NCBI GenBank assembly: GCA_015680685.1
Contig: MNCI01015561.1
Location: 1,671,712-1,735,711 of the forward strand
From: Gnetum montanum
Lineage: Eukaryota > Streptophyta > Gnetopsida > Gnetales > Gnetaceae
Direction: 5' to 3'
DNA: 64,000 bases
The notes beneath the pieces are model-generated. The model saw only the letters and a program-made list of their open reading frames with translations, was not told where the DNA came from and did no database searches. The position numbers were made by a program, and so were the translations under genes. Positions 37,405 through 49,512 of the stretch are shown in pieces (within the stretch, counting starts at the first letter, position 1; each line of letters starts with the position of its first letter).

Positions 37405-39374
37405 CAAACAAAATTAATAAATGTTTTTCCTTTTCTTTAATTTTACAATTTTTTGTTTTTCAATTTTTCATCTTTCAATTTTTTGTTTTATCTTTTTATT
37501 GGTTGTTTCATCTTTTTATTTATTGTTTTATCTTTTTATATTTTTATGGGTAATCTCATCTACAAATAAAACACTCATGTGACTCATTGGTTGAAGTGTT
37601 GTTCTATGCTATCAAGTCTTAGGTGACTAATTATTTGAATAACGAGCCCACTACATCCACCCAACTATTCTATTAATAAGAGGTTCTACTTTGGGTATGA
37701 TGATATTCTTGACATTATGAAAACTTAACGTAATTTTGTGCTCATTATGCCTAGAATGAGCAATGATGGACTAAGAGGGAATGGCCAAGGTGTGACATAA
37801 AAGGGACTTGTGGATTCTCTTTGGTGACATCTATAGGAGTTACCATGCAGCTTGGTTGTACTAAGATCCTTATAGATCTAATGAAAAATGGAAGTAAGAG
37901 CAATAAAGGTACTTAATAAAGAAACCCAATGCTATTCTAGGGGGTCCCACTAGAAAGACATGCACCCATGCCTAAAGGTAGGTGACTTCTCTGGATTATG
38001 CATTAAAAAAAAAGTGTGCCAATGTGGCCAAACAAAAAGTGACAAAAATATCAAGATAAGTGTGCTGCAAATTCCCAATCACTCCTCCCTTGAGCAAAAC
38101 ACCAAGTGATTGTATGCCTTGCTGTCATGATGCTCTTATGATAGCCCATCATTGGATGAAACAATGCAATGTCACTAATCGACGGAATTGACTTGGTCTT
38201 GATTTTGGAGCAATAGGCTAATGACACATTAATCATGCCCTGCACTCAGGATTCATTATGCCTTAGGTTAGTTACCTCATGTCCCAATCTCTACAATCCC
38301 TTCTATGATTCATCCCATCTGACTATTCATGTATTTATGACCCATGTCTTATGTAACATTGAATTCCTACCTCATCATGGTGGTATCTACATGTGTGTGT
38401 TTTGTGGAGCTGGTGTGGATTACATCTAACCCTTTTAGTGCCTACGGACATTTTTGGGTATAGTTACGTAAGGGCATGATAGGTAGGAACCTGCTTTGGG
38501 GAGGACCCACTTGCATGACTTTTGTAATTTGTACTTGTTGCATACCACCACATCATTTCATTGTCAAATCTATTCTTTTTCTTATCATCAGTTTATCAAA
38601 CGTTCCTCAAAACCATTACATGTCCTTTTATGTGTCACCTAAAAAAATTAAGTCTAACATTAAAATTTTAGGGCAACTTCCTTGAAAACAATTTCTAACT
38701 CTAAAATCACACTAAGCAAAGAATTCAACATTTATTAAAGGCAATGAGCCAAGTATGAAATAATTGAACTTCTTTCAATAACCTTACTAACAATTGATCT
38801 TTGCATGAGTATAGATGGCCCCTAAAAGAGGACAATAAGGAGGACCTTCTCAACGTGCAACTGAATGCCCAGGGGGAGGCAAAGGCCAAGGACCTCATGC
38901 AAAACATGCAGAGTAGGAGGCACAATCATTCAACATCCATCAAGGAACTCCTATCACTACATAATCTGGCCAAGAAAAAGGTGGAGAGGTCAGGGCCTAA
39001 GCCTATCAAGTGTTCCCATAGCTGTCATGTCCATGGGAAGTGTTGACTCCATCAAACATTGGAACATCAGCATGGACAGCTCATATTCCTTGGATAGAAG
39101 AGGAGAAATGTCAAGCACTTCTTCAATGGTATCAATCTCAGAAGCCTGATGTGCAAGACAAAGGAAAGGCACCCATGGAGGAGCCACCACCACCAGGAAC
39201 CCCATGAGTTCCACAAGTTTTGTCTTTTGTGTCTATGTCCAAATTTTTTTTAGTCCCACATTGCAGCATGAAACAGTCCATGGTCATTCAATAATCTCAT
39301 ACCTATCCCCTATTTGTAATTGAATGAACTTGTTCCTCACTTTCTTTGACTCGAAGACGAGTTGTTATTCAATC
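37405..39374 (+). other. Element B 3' non-coding region
   Basis: It opens with a T-rich tract (37420-37550, repeated TTTCATCTTTTTATT words). Element C has a similar T-rich tract directly after its protease (54965-55090). At 38410-38520 GCTTTGGGGAGGACCCACTTG matches C at 56055-56090. At 38816-39205 a broken frame begins MAPKRGQ and contains QDKGKAPMEEPPPPGTP; it may be a remnant of a second small gene, but has at least four stops. Confidence 0.6.
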
Positions 39375-39383
39375 GTGGGGGTA
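39375..39383 (+). promoter_or_regulatory. Element B polypurine tract
   Basis: GTGGGGGTA directly before the 3' LTR; element C has ATGGGGGTA at the same place. It primes plus-strand DNA synthesis. Confidence 0.8.
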
Positions 39384-40342
39384 TGATGAATCGTTGTTTG
39401 TCAAGTGTTAATTTCAGACCCTTGACATCAGACCCTTGAGATTGAACCCTTGACATCAAACCCTTGACATCAGATCCTTGAGCTTGAACCCTTGACATCA
39501 GACCCCTGATATCGGACCCTCGACATCGGGTATGCAATATTGCGGCTTGAGTAACGATATCGGATACACAATATCGTGATTCCTATGTAAGCCTATAAAT
39601 ACCACATTTAGGTGCACAAGAAAGGGAGAGTAAGATAGAGTTAGAGTAGAGTCTTTTTGTTCATTTTTAGTTCTTCTCAACTCTTTCCCCAGTGCATGCC
39701 TGCAATGTGATGATTGTAATTATATGGAACCTTTATTTGAGTGTGACGTACTTGGACATGTGCATGATCGGCAATAAAGACTGAGATTACTTCATCATTG
39801 CAGCATTCACTTAGTTTTAATTACTTAACTATTATTTTTATTTATTATTTTTTAAATTAATATTTCTTTACCTCCCTTTACTATCCCTATTATTAAATGC
39901 GGAATGGGTATGACTTAATCACGAGCATTTAAGTGTGACTACTTGGTATCCCAGTAGTGTATCTAGGACCACTCAAATAATATATGCTTGGTAATCCCAG
40001 AAGTAGTACATGAGGTCCAAGATGTGTATAGATGATTAAGGATGGATGCTCATTGCACTTAGGCTAGCGTAGATTCTCTTCTCTCATTCCCTCTTAGCTT
40101 AAAACAAAGTTATTTTCCATTGCCTCTAGGAGTAGCACTAGTTTAGGACCAAATCATACACCTCATTCTAGACTAAACCATATGTGACAAAGCAAATACT
40201 AGTCTAGGTGGGAAGATAGTGAACTACGATCAACATGTAACTATCTAGATACCACAACTAGCCTGTCTGCGGAGTTTGACTAGATCATGTGTGAATGCTC
40301 ATATTCGTATGGTTGAGTGTAGGGGTACCTAGCCACTCATCA
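39384..40342 (+). repeat. Element B 3' LTR (959 bp)
   Basis: Begins TGATGAATCG, ends CCACTCATCA. Contains eight diverged 14-bp TTGA(C/G) units (39417-39528), the TATA box at 39594 and AATAAA near 39773. Holds an extra ~22 bp (CGTACTTGGACATGTGCATG) and extra sequence near 39900-39970 compared with the 5' LTR. Confidence 0.94.
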
Positions 40343-40343
40343 A

Positions 40344-40896
40344 TTTGATGATTCTTTTCATGAAAGAAACACTTCATACTATTGTAAAGAGTGTGGTCAT
40401 AAGCTAAATTATTATCCTCATATTAAACAAAATAATTGATACTTGGTCTCATCAAAAAGAATCTAGTGAGTGTATCTTGCAAGATGTAATAACTTGAAAA
40501 GAGAATGAGCTAAAAGCTAGAGAAACTTCCAAAAGAATAAATGAAACTATCAAAGACTAAATTCTCCTATCTTGAAGAACATGAACAAGAAAAATTTCCA
40601 CACAAGATTTGAGATATTAACAAAGGAGCTAATGAAAGAAAATCAAATGGTAAGGAGGTACTCCATGATAGATGGCCTCATCTCAAACTCCATTAGTCAT
40701 TCTCATATCAGTAAGCAAGGTAAGTCATGGTAAGTTTCTATTCCCCTACTTGCTTGATTAAATTTAGGATAGTTTTTATTTTCTTTTTAAAAATTTTTAT
40801 ATATACATATACTTTATGAATTCTTTAATCATCAAAGAAAACATATCTTAATTCATGATAGGAAAATGGTCTCAAAGAAAGATCAAGGTAGTATGG
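40344..40896 (+). repeat. Downstream copy of the duplication flanking element B
   Basis: Starts one base after element B's 3' LTR and runs to GGTAGTATGG, the same ten bases that abut the 5' LTR at 34332. It then continues into unique Copia sequence. It is about 25 bp longer than the upstream copy because of an insertion with ATATATACATAT near 40795. Confidence 0.92.
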
Positions 40897-42100
40897 CTAT
40901 CTATCATGTTATTCGATGAACTATTTAGGTATTTATGATTCTTAAAAAGTTTTACCCTTGAAGAAAATCTATATTTGAGAAACAAGAGAAAGGAATTACA
41001 TCCACATTTATAATGAGATACTACTAACATGAGAAATTAAACCAAGTATTGCAAAACAAATAGGCAAAGTGACAAAGGAGAAGTAAGCATATATGTAGGG
41101 GGCTTGTACCACATGAATTATTTTGGAGCATCAATATAGGGTGGGGGGCGCGGTGGTCTATGGAGATGCTTAGACAGACAAAAAAAGATGAAAGAATAAT
41201 TCAAGTTTCTTAAAATTCTTAAAGGTATATCCATCTAATACAAACTTGAAGGTAAAAGAGCAAGTTATTTTTGATTTAACCCTTAAAATTCTTTTACATA
41301 AAAGTAGTCATCAATTGTGCAAGTTTCTAGAATTCATTTGAATATATCTTTATGCTAGTACTACATCATGTATATACTATGACTATAGTCTTTTGAGTAC
41401 TTAATTCCCTTATTGTTGATATAAACTAAATAGTTCCTACCTAGAAGATCTCAAGCCTACTAAAGTGAGAAGAAGTACATAGATTTCTATTCTATGATAA
41501 AGAATCTTAGGGAGTTTCTAAAAATGAATTGATAATATATTTGAAGCTTTATTAAGATATATTTGATCAATGTGAACATATTAATTAAAATTTTCTTTAT
41601 TTGATCTCTTAATCTAGCTCTAAAATTTGATCTATTTCCTAAAAATTGGGTGTGTATGTACTTATTTTCCTTCACATAAAATTAATGTGTATATTTTCTG
41701 ATTATAAAGATGTGATTAGAAAAATCTAATGAGATTTTACTTAGAAGAAGACTATACAATCCTTAAATATCTTTTGATCTATCTTATTGTTAATTGTAAG
41801 GCCCCACTCCCTTTTTGATGATGTCCAAAAAGAGGAAGAATTTTATGACTTCTTGATGGTAGTATGTGATGTGGTGACTTGTGATATGATTATGATCTTA
41901 TTCACATATTTAATGGATACATTATGATCTTATGGACATATTGGATGGATTTATTATGATCTTATGGACTTTTTTGATGGATATATTTGAATAGTTCTAA
42001 CCTTATGATGGTATTAATGACTATCCTTCTAGTTTAGAGATAAGATCTTCAAATTCACAAGTGTCTTAATGATTAATGAATTTTTTGATGTATTAATGAT
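40897..42100 (+). other. Copia internal sequence without recognisable pol
   Basis: AT-rich and full of stops in all frames; no Copia protease, integrase, RT or RNase H motif was found. A 32-bp unit (ATTATGATCTTATGGACATA-like) is tandemly present three times at 41889, 41921 and 41953. A run GGGTGGGGGGCGCGGTGG occurs at about 41140. Confidence 0.6.
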
Positions 42101-42555
42101 GTATTTTTTCATGGTCTTTCATCTCTCATCATTCTTAGCTCATTTGATTTTGGTCATTACTAACCCATTTTCTTCAATTTTGGACATCACCAAAAAGGGG
42201 GAGATTGTTGATCTTTTGGTATGTTACTACCTTTACCTTTTGGTATGAAACCACCTTTTACCTTTGGGTAAAGTTGTCACCACCTTTAAATTTTTTCATA
42301 GTCTTTCATCTCATCATTCTTATCTTAATCAATTTTGGGAATTACTAACCCATTTTCTTAAGTTTTGGACATCACCAAAAATGGGGAGGTTGTTGACCTT
42401 TTGGTATGTCACCACCTTTACCTTTTGGTAAAGCTGTCATCACCTTTACTTTTTTGCATATTCTTTCATCTCTCATCATTCTTAGCTCAATAAATTTTGG
42501 GAATTACTAACCCATTTTCTTAAGTTTTAGACATCACCAAAAAGGGGAAGATTGT
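42100..42555 (+). repeat. Three tandem copies of the Copia PPT region
   Basis: A 160-185-bp unit containing ACATCACCAAAAAGGGG occurs three times, with polypurine tracts at 42192-42204, 42377-42389 and 42539-42550. The first is followed by GATTGTTGATC, a typical Copia LTR start; the third directly abuts the present 3' LTR. Shared words include CTTTCATCTCTCATCATTCT and TTACTAACCCATTTTCTT. Confidence 0.85.
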
Positions 42556-43596
42556 AATGGAGAACATAGAATATTTTTGGTAGATAATATTTTTGCAAGA
42601 CATGCATAAGAACTCCAAAATTAGATCTGAGAACTCAAGAAAATGAGATCTACGGTGAGATGTTGAAACAAAGGCTACATGGACAAGATGAGAGCATGGA
42701 TGAAAACAAAGGCTACAAATCAAATGAAGATGCTTCAAGGATTGGCAAGAGGGAAAATTGATAGAAGAAATCTTCAAAATTCAGAGCTTAGAAGTTGAGG
42801 AGATGTCTTTGAAAAATAGTAGATTTCTCCCTATAGATGTTCCACTATAAACGTTCCATCTACCAATGATATGTCTCTCCTAAATTAAGGCCAATCTCAG
42901 TTAGACATCCCAACTTCGAAGTAGACATCTACACTAGCCATTTGATAGCAGTTTCATGAATTCCAAGGAGTTTTCAAAAACTCTAAGGCTATAAGATGAG
43001 GATAAAATCTTGGGAATTGTATAAGCACTATTCACATTCAAGCTCTTTATTTTATATTTTATGTAATTATATTCTTGCTCCTCATTATAACATCATTTTC
43101 TTTATTGTAATTTGTATTGAGCTTCAAGTATACGGACCTATAAATTTAGTTACATTCTTTTCTTATTATTTTTTCTTTCTTGTAGCCCTATGGGGTTGCT
43201 GTGCTTCTTGTGAGAAGGCATCCATATTGAGTTTGTTGGGATCCTACTAGATTGAGTGCTTTTGCAATGTCAAAATACTCTAAAGAGGAGCTCAATTTTG
43301 TAAAGGTTGTGGGATCCTTGAAATCGCATTTTGAGCTTGTTGGGCCCTTGCAAGATTAAGTGGTTTCATAGTGATGAAATGCTCTACAGTGGAGCTCAAA
43401 GCTTGTACAGGGTGTGGTGTCCTTCAAATCATATTTTTTAAGAAACAAAGTCCAAAGGTGTGCATGGATTCTACCCTCCAAGTGTGGAAGTATCCAAGTT
43501 GGGGAACCATGAAAATTTTGGTGAGCTTGTGTGGGAGGTGGAATTTTAATTTGGAAACTTATTCAACCCACCTTCTAAATTCTCTATCATTAATCA
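42556..43596 (+). repeat. Copia 3' LTR
   Basis: Homologous to 31335-32367 throughout; starts around TGTAATGGAGAACATAG and ends near TCATTAATCA. Divergence by eye is about a tenth of positions. The right boundary is uncertain by a few bases. Confidence 0.83.
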
Positions 43597-44030
43597 TGAC
43601 ATTAGTGTTAGCGTTACCACTTTAGAACTTCAAAAAGTGAGATCATGTGCCTTCATCATCAACATAGGAGCTCATCTCTAGGCTTCTTGAGCATCTTAAT
43701 AGCATTTCGCATTAGTTTAAAGGTGAAAAAAGGTCTTGAAGATTCAAAATTTTAACTTGGATAAAATATAAAAACTTTTACAAAGTATCACTGATACTAA
43801 TGCTAGCATCAATGTTAGCACTTTGGCATTTGCATCATCCAATTCCTAGCATTCAAGATCTACACTCAATACCCTCTCCTAACTACCTTGTCATCATTTT
43901 AGCATTAATCATCATTAGTTAGAAAGTCAAACAAGGTCTTATAAGTTCATCACCATCACTATGGTAAAATTATCAAAATTTGACTAAGTGTTGTTGATGC
44001 TAACACTAATGTTAGTGTCAGCATCAATAT
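43597..44030 (+). repeat. Tat ~200-bp dyad repeats (right part)
   Basis: Continuation of the series interrupted by Copia: dyads near 43600, 43795 and 43995. The last (43994-44027) has 16-bp arms with one mismatch (TTGATGCT.ACACTAA and its complement). Confidence 0.75.
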
Positions 44031-45570
44031 CACCTCGATAGGTTACCATGCTTATCCAAGCCAAAGGTCAAACTTGCTATTTTCAAATATAGCATTAGAT
44101 TTAAACAAGCTATACTTAAGCTTGATTTTTATTTTTAGTAATTATAAGTTAGAATTGGCAACTATCAAACTGCAAATATAAGCTCAAAACACAAATTCTA
44201 GGCTAGATTCCTAAGATTTGAGAGCACTTATAAGATTTCAAAAGATCAAGAGCATAAGCACCTACCATCATCGTAACACCTACATGCTCCATTTTTACCT
44301 TCTGTACCTTTAGTGTCACTTCCAAAAATAGAATTTTCAAGCTTCTACAACTCATTCCAAAGTTAGAATTTTTTCAACTCTAGTGTTAGTGATGGGACCC
44401 TTAGCCAATATAGCCCTATTTTGGCTCGAAAATAATTCTAAATCATGCCTACAACTTTCCCATCTATATCTTAGTCCTTCAAAAGTTCAAATCCACTTTT
44501 CAAATTCATATTTTTCTCCCAAATTTGGTTTCTATTATTAGTTTTATTACACTTAATGTTTTTCAACAATGCTTGTAGTTTTGGCCCTCTATAGGAGGTA
44601 AACATTTCATTACTCATTAATAAAGCATTTTATTGTTTGGTAAGGGATCTAAAACCCTTACTCCCATGTCAAAGTCCTAATATTTTAATAGTTTATGTTC
44701 TTTTACTTGGAATTTATGCTTAGTTTTATTCTATCGCTCATAGTCTATTACACACTTAGTTTATCTTTCAGCAGTTTATACTTAGTTCATATACGGTAGG
44801 CTAAGTATATATTTGATTGAAGGTTTTATACCTCTTTATTTCATAATCATTGATATACCGAGGGTTACATTGATCTAAAGACCATTTATGGTAGCTCACT
44901 AAGTATTTCGATACTTAGTACATGGAGGTATCCCTGTAAGAGTGAAAAAAACATTTCTACAAGAATAGAAAAAAAATGTAGATGTGATGAATAATAAAAT
45001 TAAAATCAAGAATTGATGAATTAATGGAGGAAATTTTGTAATAAAAAAATCTTATTTTTGAAGCTTCTTTTACAATCATATTTTCCCATATATTTATAGC
45101 CAAATGATGGTATATGATGGGACAAGCCATTGTTCATGGAAAATCAGTTGAAAGTTGGATTCATTATTTAATTACATTTACCCTTTAATTTTTTTAGAAA
45201 ATCAAAATAAATGGAATTTTCTATCTTGTCCTATATGACATAAAAATTCGAATATAATTTACATGGCTTTGGTCCTAATTTTACAAAAATTATAATTTGT
45301 ATTCACTTAGACTTTGACTCTTGAATTCTATCCTCAAACTTCTATTGAATTTTATTGTACTTCCATATGTATATATGATCTTCTATTACCTTGAATTTTG
45401 GCTTAGTAAACTTATTTCTTTACTTTGTTTATAATTGACATCATGGGCATGAAACTTGAGTTAAAAATATGTCCAAAGTGCATGCTAGAATCACTAGTAA
45501 CAATCAAATTAATGAAATTAGATAGTAGAAAGCTACATACAAAGAAATTTCAATTAGAGAGTAGCAACTA
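44031..45570. other. Non-coding, probably Tat 3' sequence then unassigned
   Basis: Up to about 44600 the wording (GATTTCAAAAGATCAAGAGC and similar) resembles the flank of pol 3 near 58000-58200. Further right nothing was recognised; TAAGTATTTCGATACTTAG at 44905 is a short inverted repeat. Confidence 0.4.
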
Positions 45571-45843
45571 GTGGCAAAAGCTATGAGAATTAAAGAAGGA
45601 TTGTCCCAATACAAGAAAGAGCTACTTAATAGTACAATGATGACTACATTCAAAAAAGTGAGAAAGATTAATCAACTAAAAAAATATTACAATAAAACTT
45701 ATGGAAATATGCAAGCAACTTTGAAAAAAATAATGAAGGTAATAACAGATCTAGGACTAGAGAATTTGGATGCTAATGAGCAGCGAGAGTTTGCAGTGCC
45801 CAATCATACAAGTTACAAGCATACACAAGCAACTAGATTGTAA
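45571..45843 (+). CDS. Unknown 90-residue ORF, doubtful
   Basis: A Lys-rich frame (MAKAMRIKEGLSQYKKEL ... MKVITDLGLENLD) with helical, coiled-coil-like character. The frame stays open upstream of the Met for a short distance. No family was recognised. It could be a fragment of a dead gene or chance in AT-rich DNA. Confidence 0.25.
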   Translation: MAKAMRIKEGLSQYKKELLNSTMMTTFKKVRKINQLKKYYNKTYGNMQATLKKIMKVITDLGLENLDANEQREFAVPNHTSYKHTQATRL

Positions 45844-48648
45844 GCCATTTATGAAATAATATTATTTTTTTTATTAATAATAAGTCCATGATCATTTTCA
45901 TCCTACTAGAGTTAGAAAAATTTGAAGTTTATGGTTTAATTCTTGGTAAGGTAAATGATCAAATGATGTTAACTGGCTCTTAATGTGCTAAGGTAAAACA
46001 TAGTGAAATAAATGTAAAATGTATTAACTAAAAAAATAGAAATAAATTATTAACTAGCATAATGGTGATAAGCATATATTCTCAACTTACCAAACATGAC
46101 CTAGGCTAATATAATTGCCACTAGAATATCAAAGTTGCAACTAAGTCGAACAAGCTAAGCCATTACTGGATTACAAGATGATTATATTTATGCAGTCAAA
46201 ATTGATCATACTTATTCCACCAAATTACTAATAAACATGAGAAAGGTAAATAACATTGTAAAAGTAAATGACAGGAAAGTAAATCTAATCTAAATGAACT
46301 GTTGCAATGATGAAGAATAACCTTAATCTTTATTTCTAGACATAAAGTATGTCCAAGTACATTCTACTCAAGTAAAGATGTCATTCAACTATTAATTACC
46401 ACATTGGGAGCACTCATAAATATCTTCAAGTTCAAGAAAACAAACTAACAAAAATTGACTACTAAGTTGACTAAAAGGTAAGTTTGACAAAATTGTGGAC
46501 TTATGCTTATAGGTATGAACTCATCCCACTACATCTTACCTATAACATCGTATAATAATCTATGATATTATGGTTGCTTGATATTATTTTTATTTATTAT
46601 GCAATAATCTATGATATTATGGTTGCTTGATATTATTTTTATTTATTAGATGCATAGTGTATGATGTCAAATATAGACAAAATGAAACCAAAAGAGCTAG
46701 CACAAGCCATCAAGACTATGTATGGTTTTGAAATTTTGTTTCAACAATTATTAGTGAAAGATTAATAGATTCAAAGCATGTAGGCAAGATCAAGCTCACT
46801 AGAACATTTATTGGAAAGTTTATCCTTTTATGAAGATATGATCCCCAAAATTTTCTTTAAATGAATATACTTAATTATAACTGTTATAACTGTCTAAGCT
46901 CTACTATAAAAAGGAATATGCTTAAGATAGAATGGGGAGGGGATCCATTTAAATAGTTTTAAGGATAGATCAGTCTTTTGAAATTAAAGTGTAAAACAAT
47001 GGCATTTTAAAAAGTTTTCAAGTTTTTTAGTTTTAAGACTTGTAATTTGATTTAAGCTTTTCTTCTATTTTTTTTCCTTAGCTTAGTTTTTCTTTCATCA
47101 TAAACAAAGCTGGATGGTTTTATGAAAAGTTATTTCCTCTAATTATACATAGAGGATTAATTTATTACTACTTGTTCATAGGATTGAATAGCTTCATTCA
47201 AGTGTTTAATCTTTATTATTTCAAGCTTATTTATTACATATAAATCTTATAAACTCAAGTCATTTTCTTTTAGGAATCTTTAAAGGCACGACTTTATTTG
47301 TCAAATTTCTAGTAGTATGAATATTGGAAAAAAGTGATAACCAAATGATTTGAGTTATTTTAATTTCATAAATGAAATGCCTTTATTTTTCTCACTTAAA
47401 TGAACATAAGCTTAAAACTCAATGACTTTATTTGGAAAAATCTTAAATTTCTTACAATTTATAAAAGAGAGGTTGTCTATCAAAACTACATTTAGTAAAA
47501 TTTTATATTTTTGTTTACTATTATTAAATTTGAATGGCCATTTAGATATTCACTTAAAGTAGTCATTTTTTCTAATTTTTTTAGTCATTTTTTCTATTTT
47601 TTTAGTCATTAAATAACTATATTAAGCCATAACCTAAAAATTTATTTGTTGAACCTATTTGGAGGTATCTATGTCTTGGTGGTATCAAAGACCATCAGTC
47701 ACCTAAAATAAGTTTTTTCTAATAGCTCTTTAGGTCTGTATATCAATTAGTCACCAACACGTAATTGTTGGATTCTTACCATAATTTGCCTTTTCTAAAT
47801 TTTATACTCTACATTTTCATTCATCTTTCTCCTATGTCATCTCCTCCCAATAGCAATGGTGATGATATTTTTTCAAGCATTGAAACTTAGGGAATAATAG
47901 ATCTATGATTTGTAATAAAAGTCATGATGAATTTTATGTGTTTTTTAACATGGCATGGTGGTAGCAATGTTTGACAAAAATAGCATCTTCATCAATGATA
48001 GCTAGCAAAAATTTCAAACATGTATAGGCACATTTAACATGTCAAAAAGTTAGAAAATCATGTTTAGGTTACTGATATTGGCTAGTCAATGATTGAGTAA
48101 GCATTGTAGAGCATGCATATTGATATTTTATCCACATCACTTATGATTATCATGTAGTCAATATCAGTAGGGTTCATTAAATGTAATTTACAAGGAGACA
48201 ACTAATACAAGAATGGATGGTACTTCATAGTTGACTTTGAAGTTGGTCCATTAACATGTTGTAATCAGTATCAAACCTTATCTAGGGTGATAGTGAGAAG
48301 CTAGGGCCTTAGGATAGCTGTAGGGTTAATACTAGCCATGACATAACCCAACATTTGGTTAATTAACATTCATGAGGATTTCCTATCCTAATAGTTGTAC
48401 ATTATCATGCATGAGGGTTGATTTGGATAGGTGAGGTATTGCACCAAAATCCCTAGATGGATAATTTAAGTTAGTCATACCAATCTTATCATTATTCTAA
48501 TGTTTAATAATGGAAACCTCAAATATTACATTAAAGGTATAATATCACATTAAAGATAAGGTTAATGATTTTGGTTAATAGATAAGTTTATGACTATGCT
48601 TTTAATTAATGGTTTGGTTAATATGTAATTGTTGTTAGTTCTAATAAT
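45844..48648. other. No gene seen; includes a 46-bp tandem duplication
   Basis: AT-rich. At 46554-46599 and 46603-46648 an identical 46-bp segment occurs twice (period 49). Otherwise poly-T and ATTTTTT runs; no transposon domain was recognised. Confidence 0.5.
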
Positions 48649-48960
48649 GTGTTTTGTAGCATAGGCCACATCTTTGGCATTAGGATGGTTTCCTCTACTA
48701 TGAAGGGTTTTAAACCCTTCTTGAATGTGTTTCATGCATATTTGAGTCAACAAGCTTGGATAAGGTTTCTTGCTATTGATGCAAATTCTAGATCAAAGTG
48801 TGTAATGGAAGTGTTGGTGTCTAAGCAATGCATTGCAAATAAAGGATATTTCTTTATGTATGTTGTGTTATGTTTTGGCCATTTAATAAATTTGTATTTT
48901 GGCCATGCATATGGATATTCCATTAAACTCTTATGTTATATTGTAATGAGGCCTAAGTGA
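48649..48960 (+). CDS. Unknown 103-residue ORF, doubtful
   Basis: The frame starts MFCSIGHIFGIRMVSS and ends GHAYGYSIKLLCYIVMRPK, with several hydrophobic stretches. No family recognised, and no neighbouring gene. Composition is that of translated AT-rich DNA, so a chance ORF is as likely as a real one. Confidence 0.2.
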   Translation: MFCSIGHIFGIRMVSSTMKGFKPFLNVFHAYLSQQAWIRFLAIDANSRSKCVMEVLVSKQCIANKGYFFMYVVLCFGHLINLYFGHAYGYSIKLLCYIVMRPK

Positions 48961-49512
48961 GCATTAATAAGTTAATGTGAATTTCCAAGTGATGTTTTTA
49001 AGTAATTAAGTTTTTAACTTGATACATATGCTTATATGGTTTTTTCATAAGTATTAAAGTTTTTTAAGGATTTATTAAACGGTTAAGTTTTATTTATCAT
49101 ACCTTATGGATGATAAAGTTTTAATTAATTTTTGGATATAATTTTTAGGTTATGACATGAAGGGTATCAAAATTAAAATAATTTCACTATAGGTATATAT
49201 AACCACTTACCGTAGCATCCTATGGTACTATGTTATGTTTATGTATATGCGATCATGGTTGGGGATCATGAGGACATATAATTAGCCATGTTATTACACA
49301 CACACACACACACACCTTCCTGTGAAATTATTCTTTCCTAATCCTACAAAGAACACCTCCACGAACTATGTGTTAAAGTGATTAATTTGCATCCACAAAC
49401 AATCTTTGACTTAAATATAATCTTCACTAAGTTAATGATAATGACATGAAAAGGCATGAATCTCTAATTGAACATGAACTTATCCTAACAAGAGCAAATT
49501 GAGAATGGTAGG
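48961..49512. other. Non-coding with (AC)10 microsatellite
   Basis: The (AC)10 run is at 49296-49315. Nothing else is recognised before the solo LTR. Confidence 0.6.

Larger units (their letters stand above)
34333..40342 (+). mobile_element. Athila-type element B, gag only
   Basis: Two LTRs (908 and 959 bp) with TGATGA/TCATCA ends, tRNA-Asp-type primer site, one decayed gag and a polypurine tract. The internal part is 4.1 kb and has no protease, RT or integrase. Gag and LTR ends relate it to A and C, and part of its 3' non-coding region matches C. It is nested in the Copia element. LTR-LTR divergence looks like several percent, so the insertion is old. Confidence 0.93.
31335..43596 (+). mobile_element. 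Copia element with gag and no visible pol, carrying element B
   Basis: Two ~1.03-1.04 kb LTRs (31335-32367 and 42556-43596), an initiator-Met primer site, a UBN2-type gag, and a CACCAAAAAGGGG polypurine tract. Without element B and one copy of its flanking duplication the element is about 5.7 kb. The 1.2 kb between the duplication and the PPT repeats has no protease, integrase, RT or RNase H that I can recognise, so it is a non-autonomous or internally deleted Copia. The target duplication is not clear. Confidence 0.85.
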
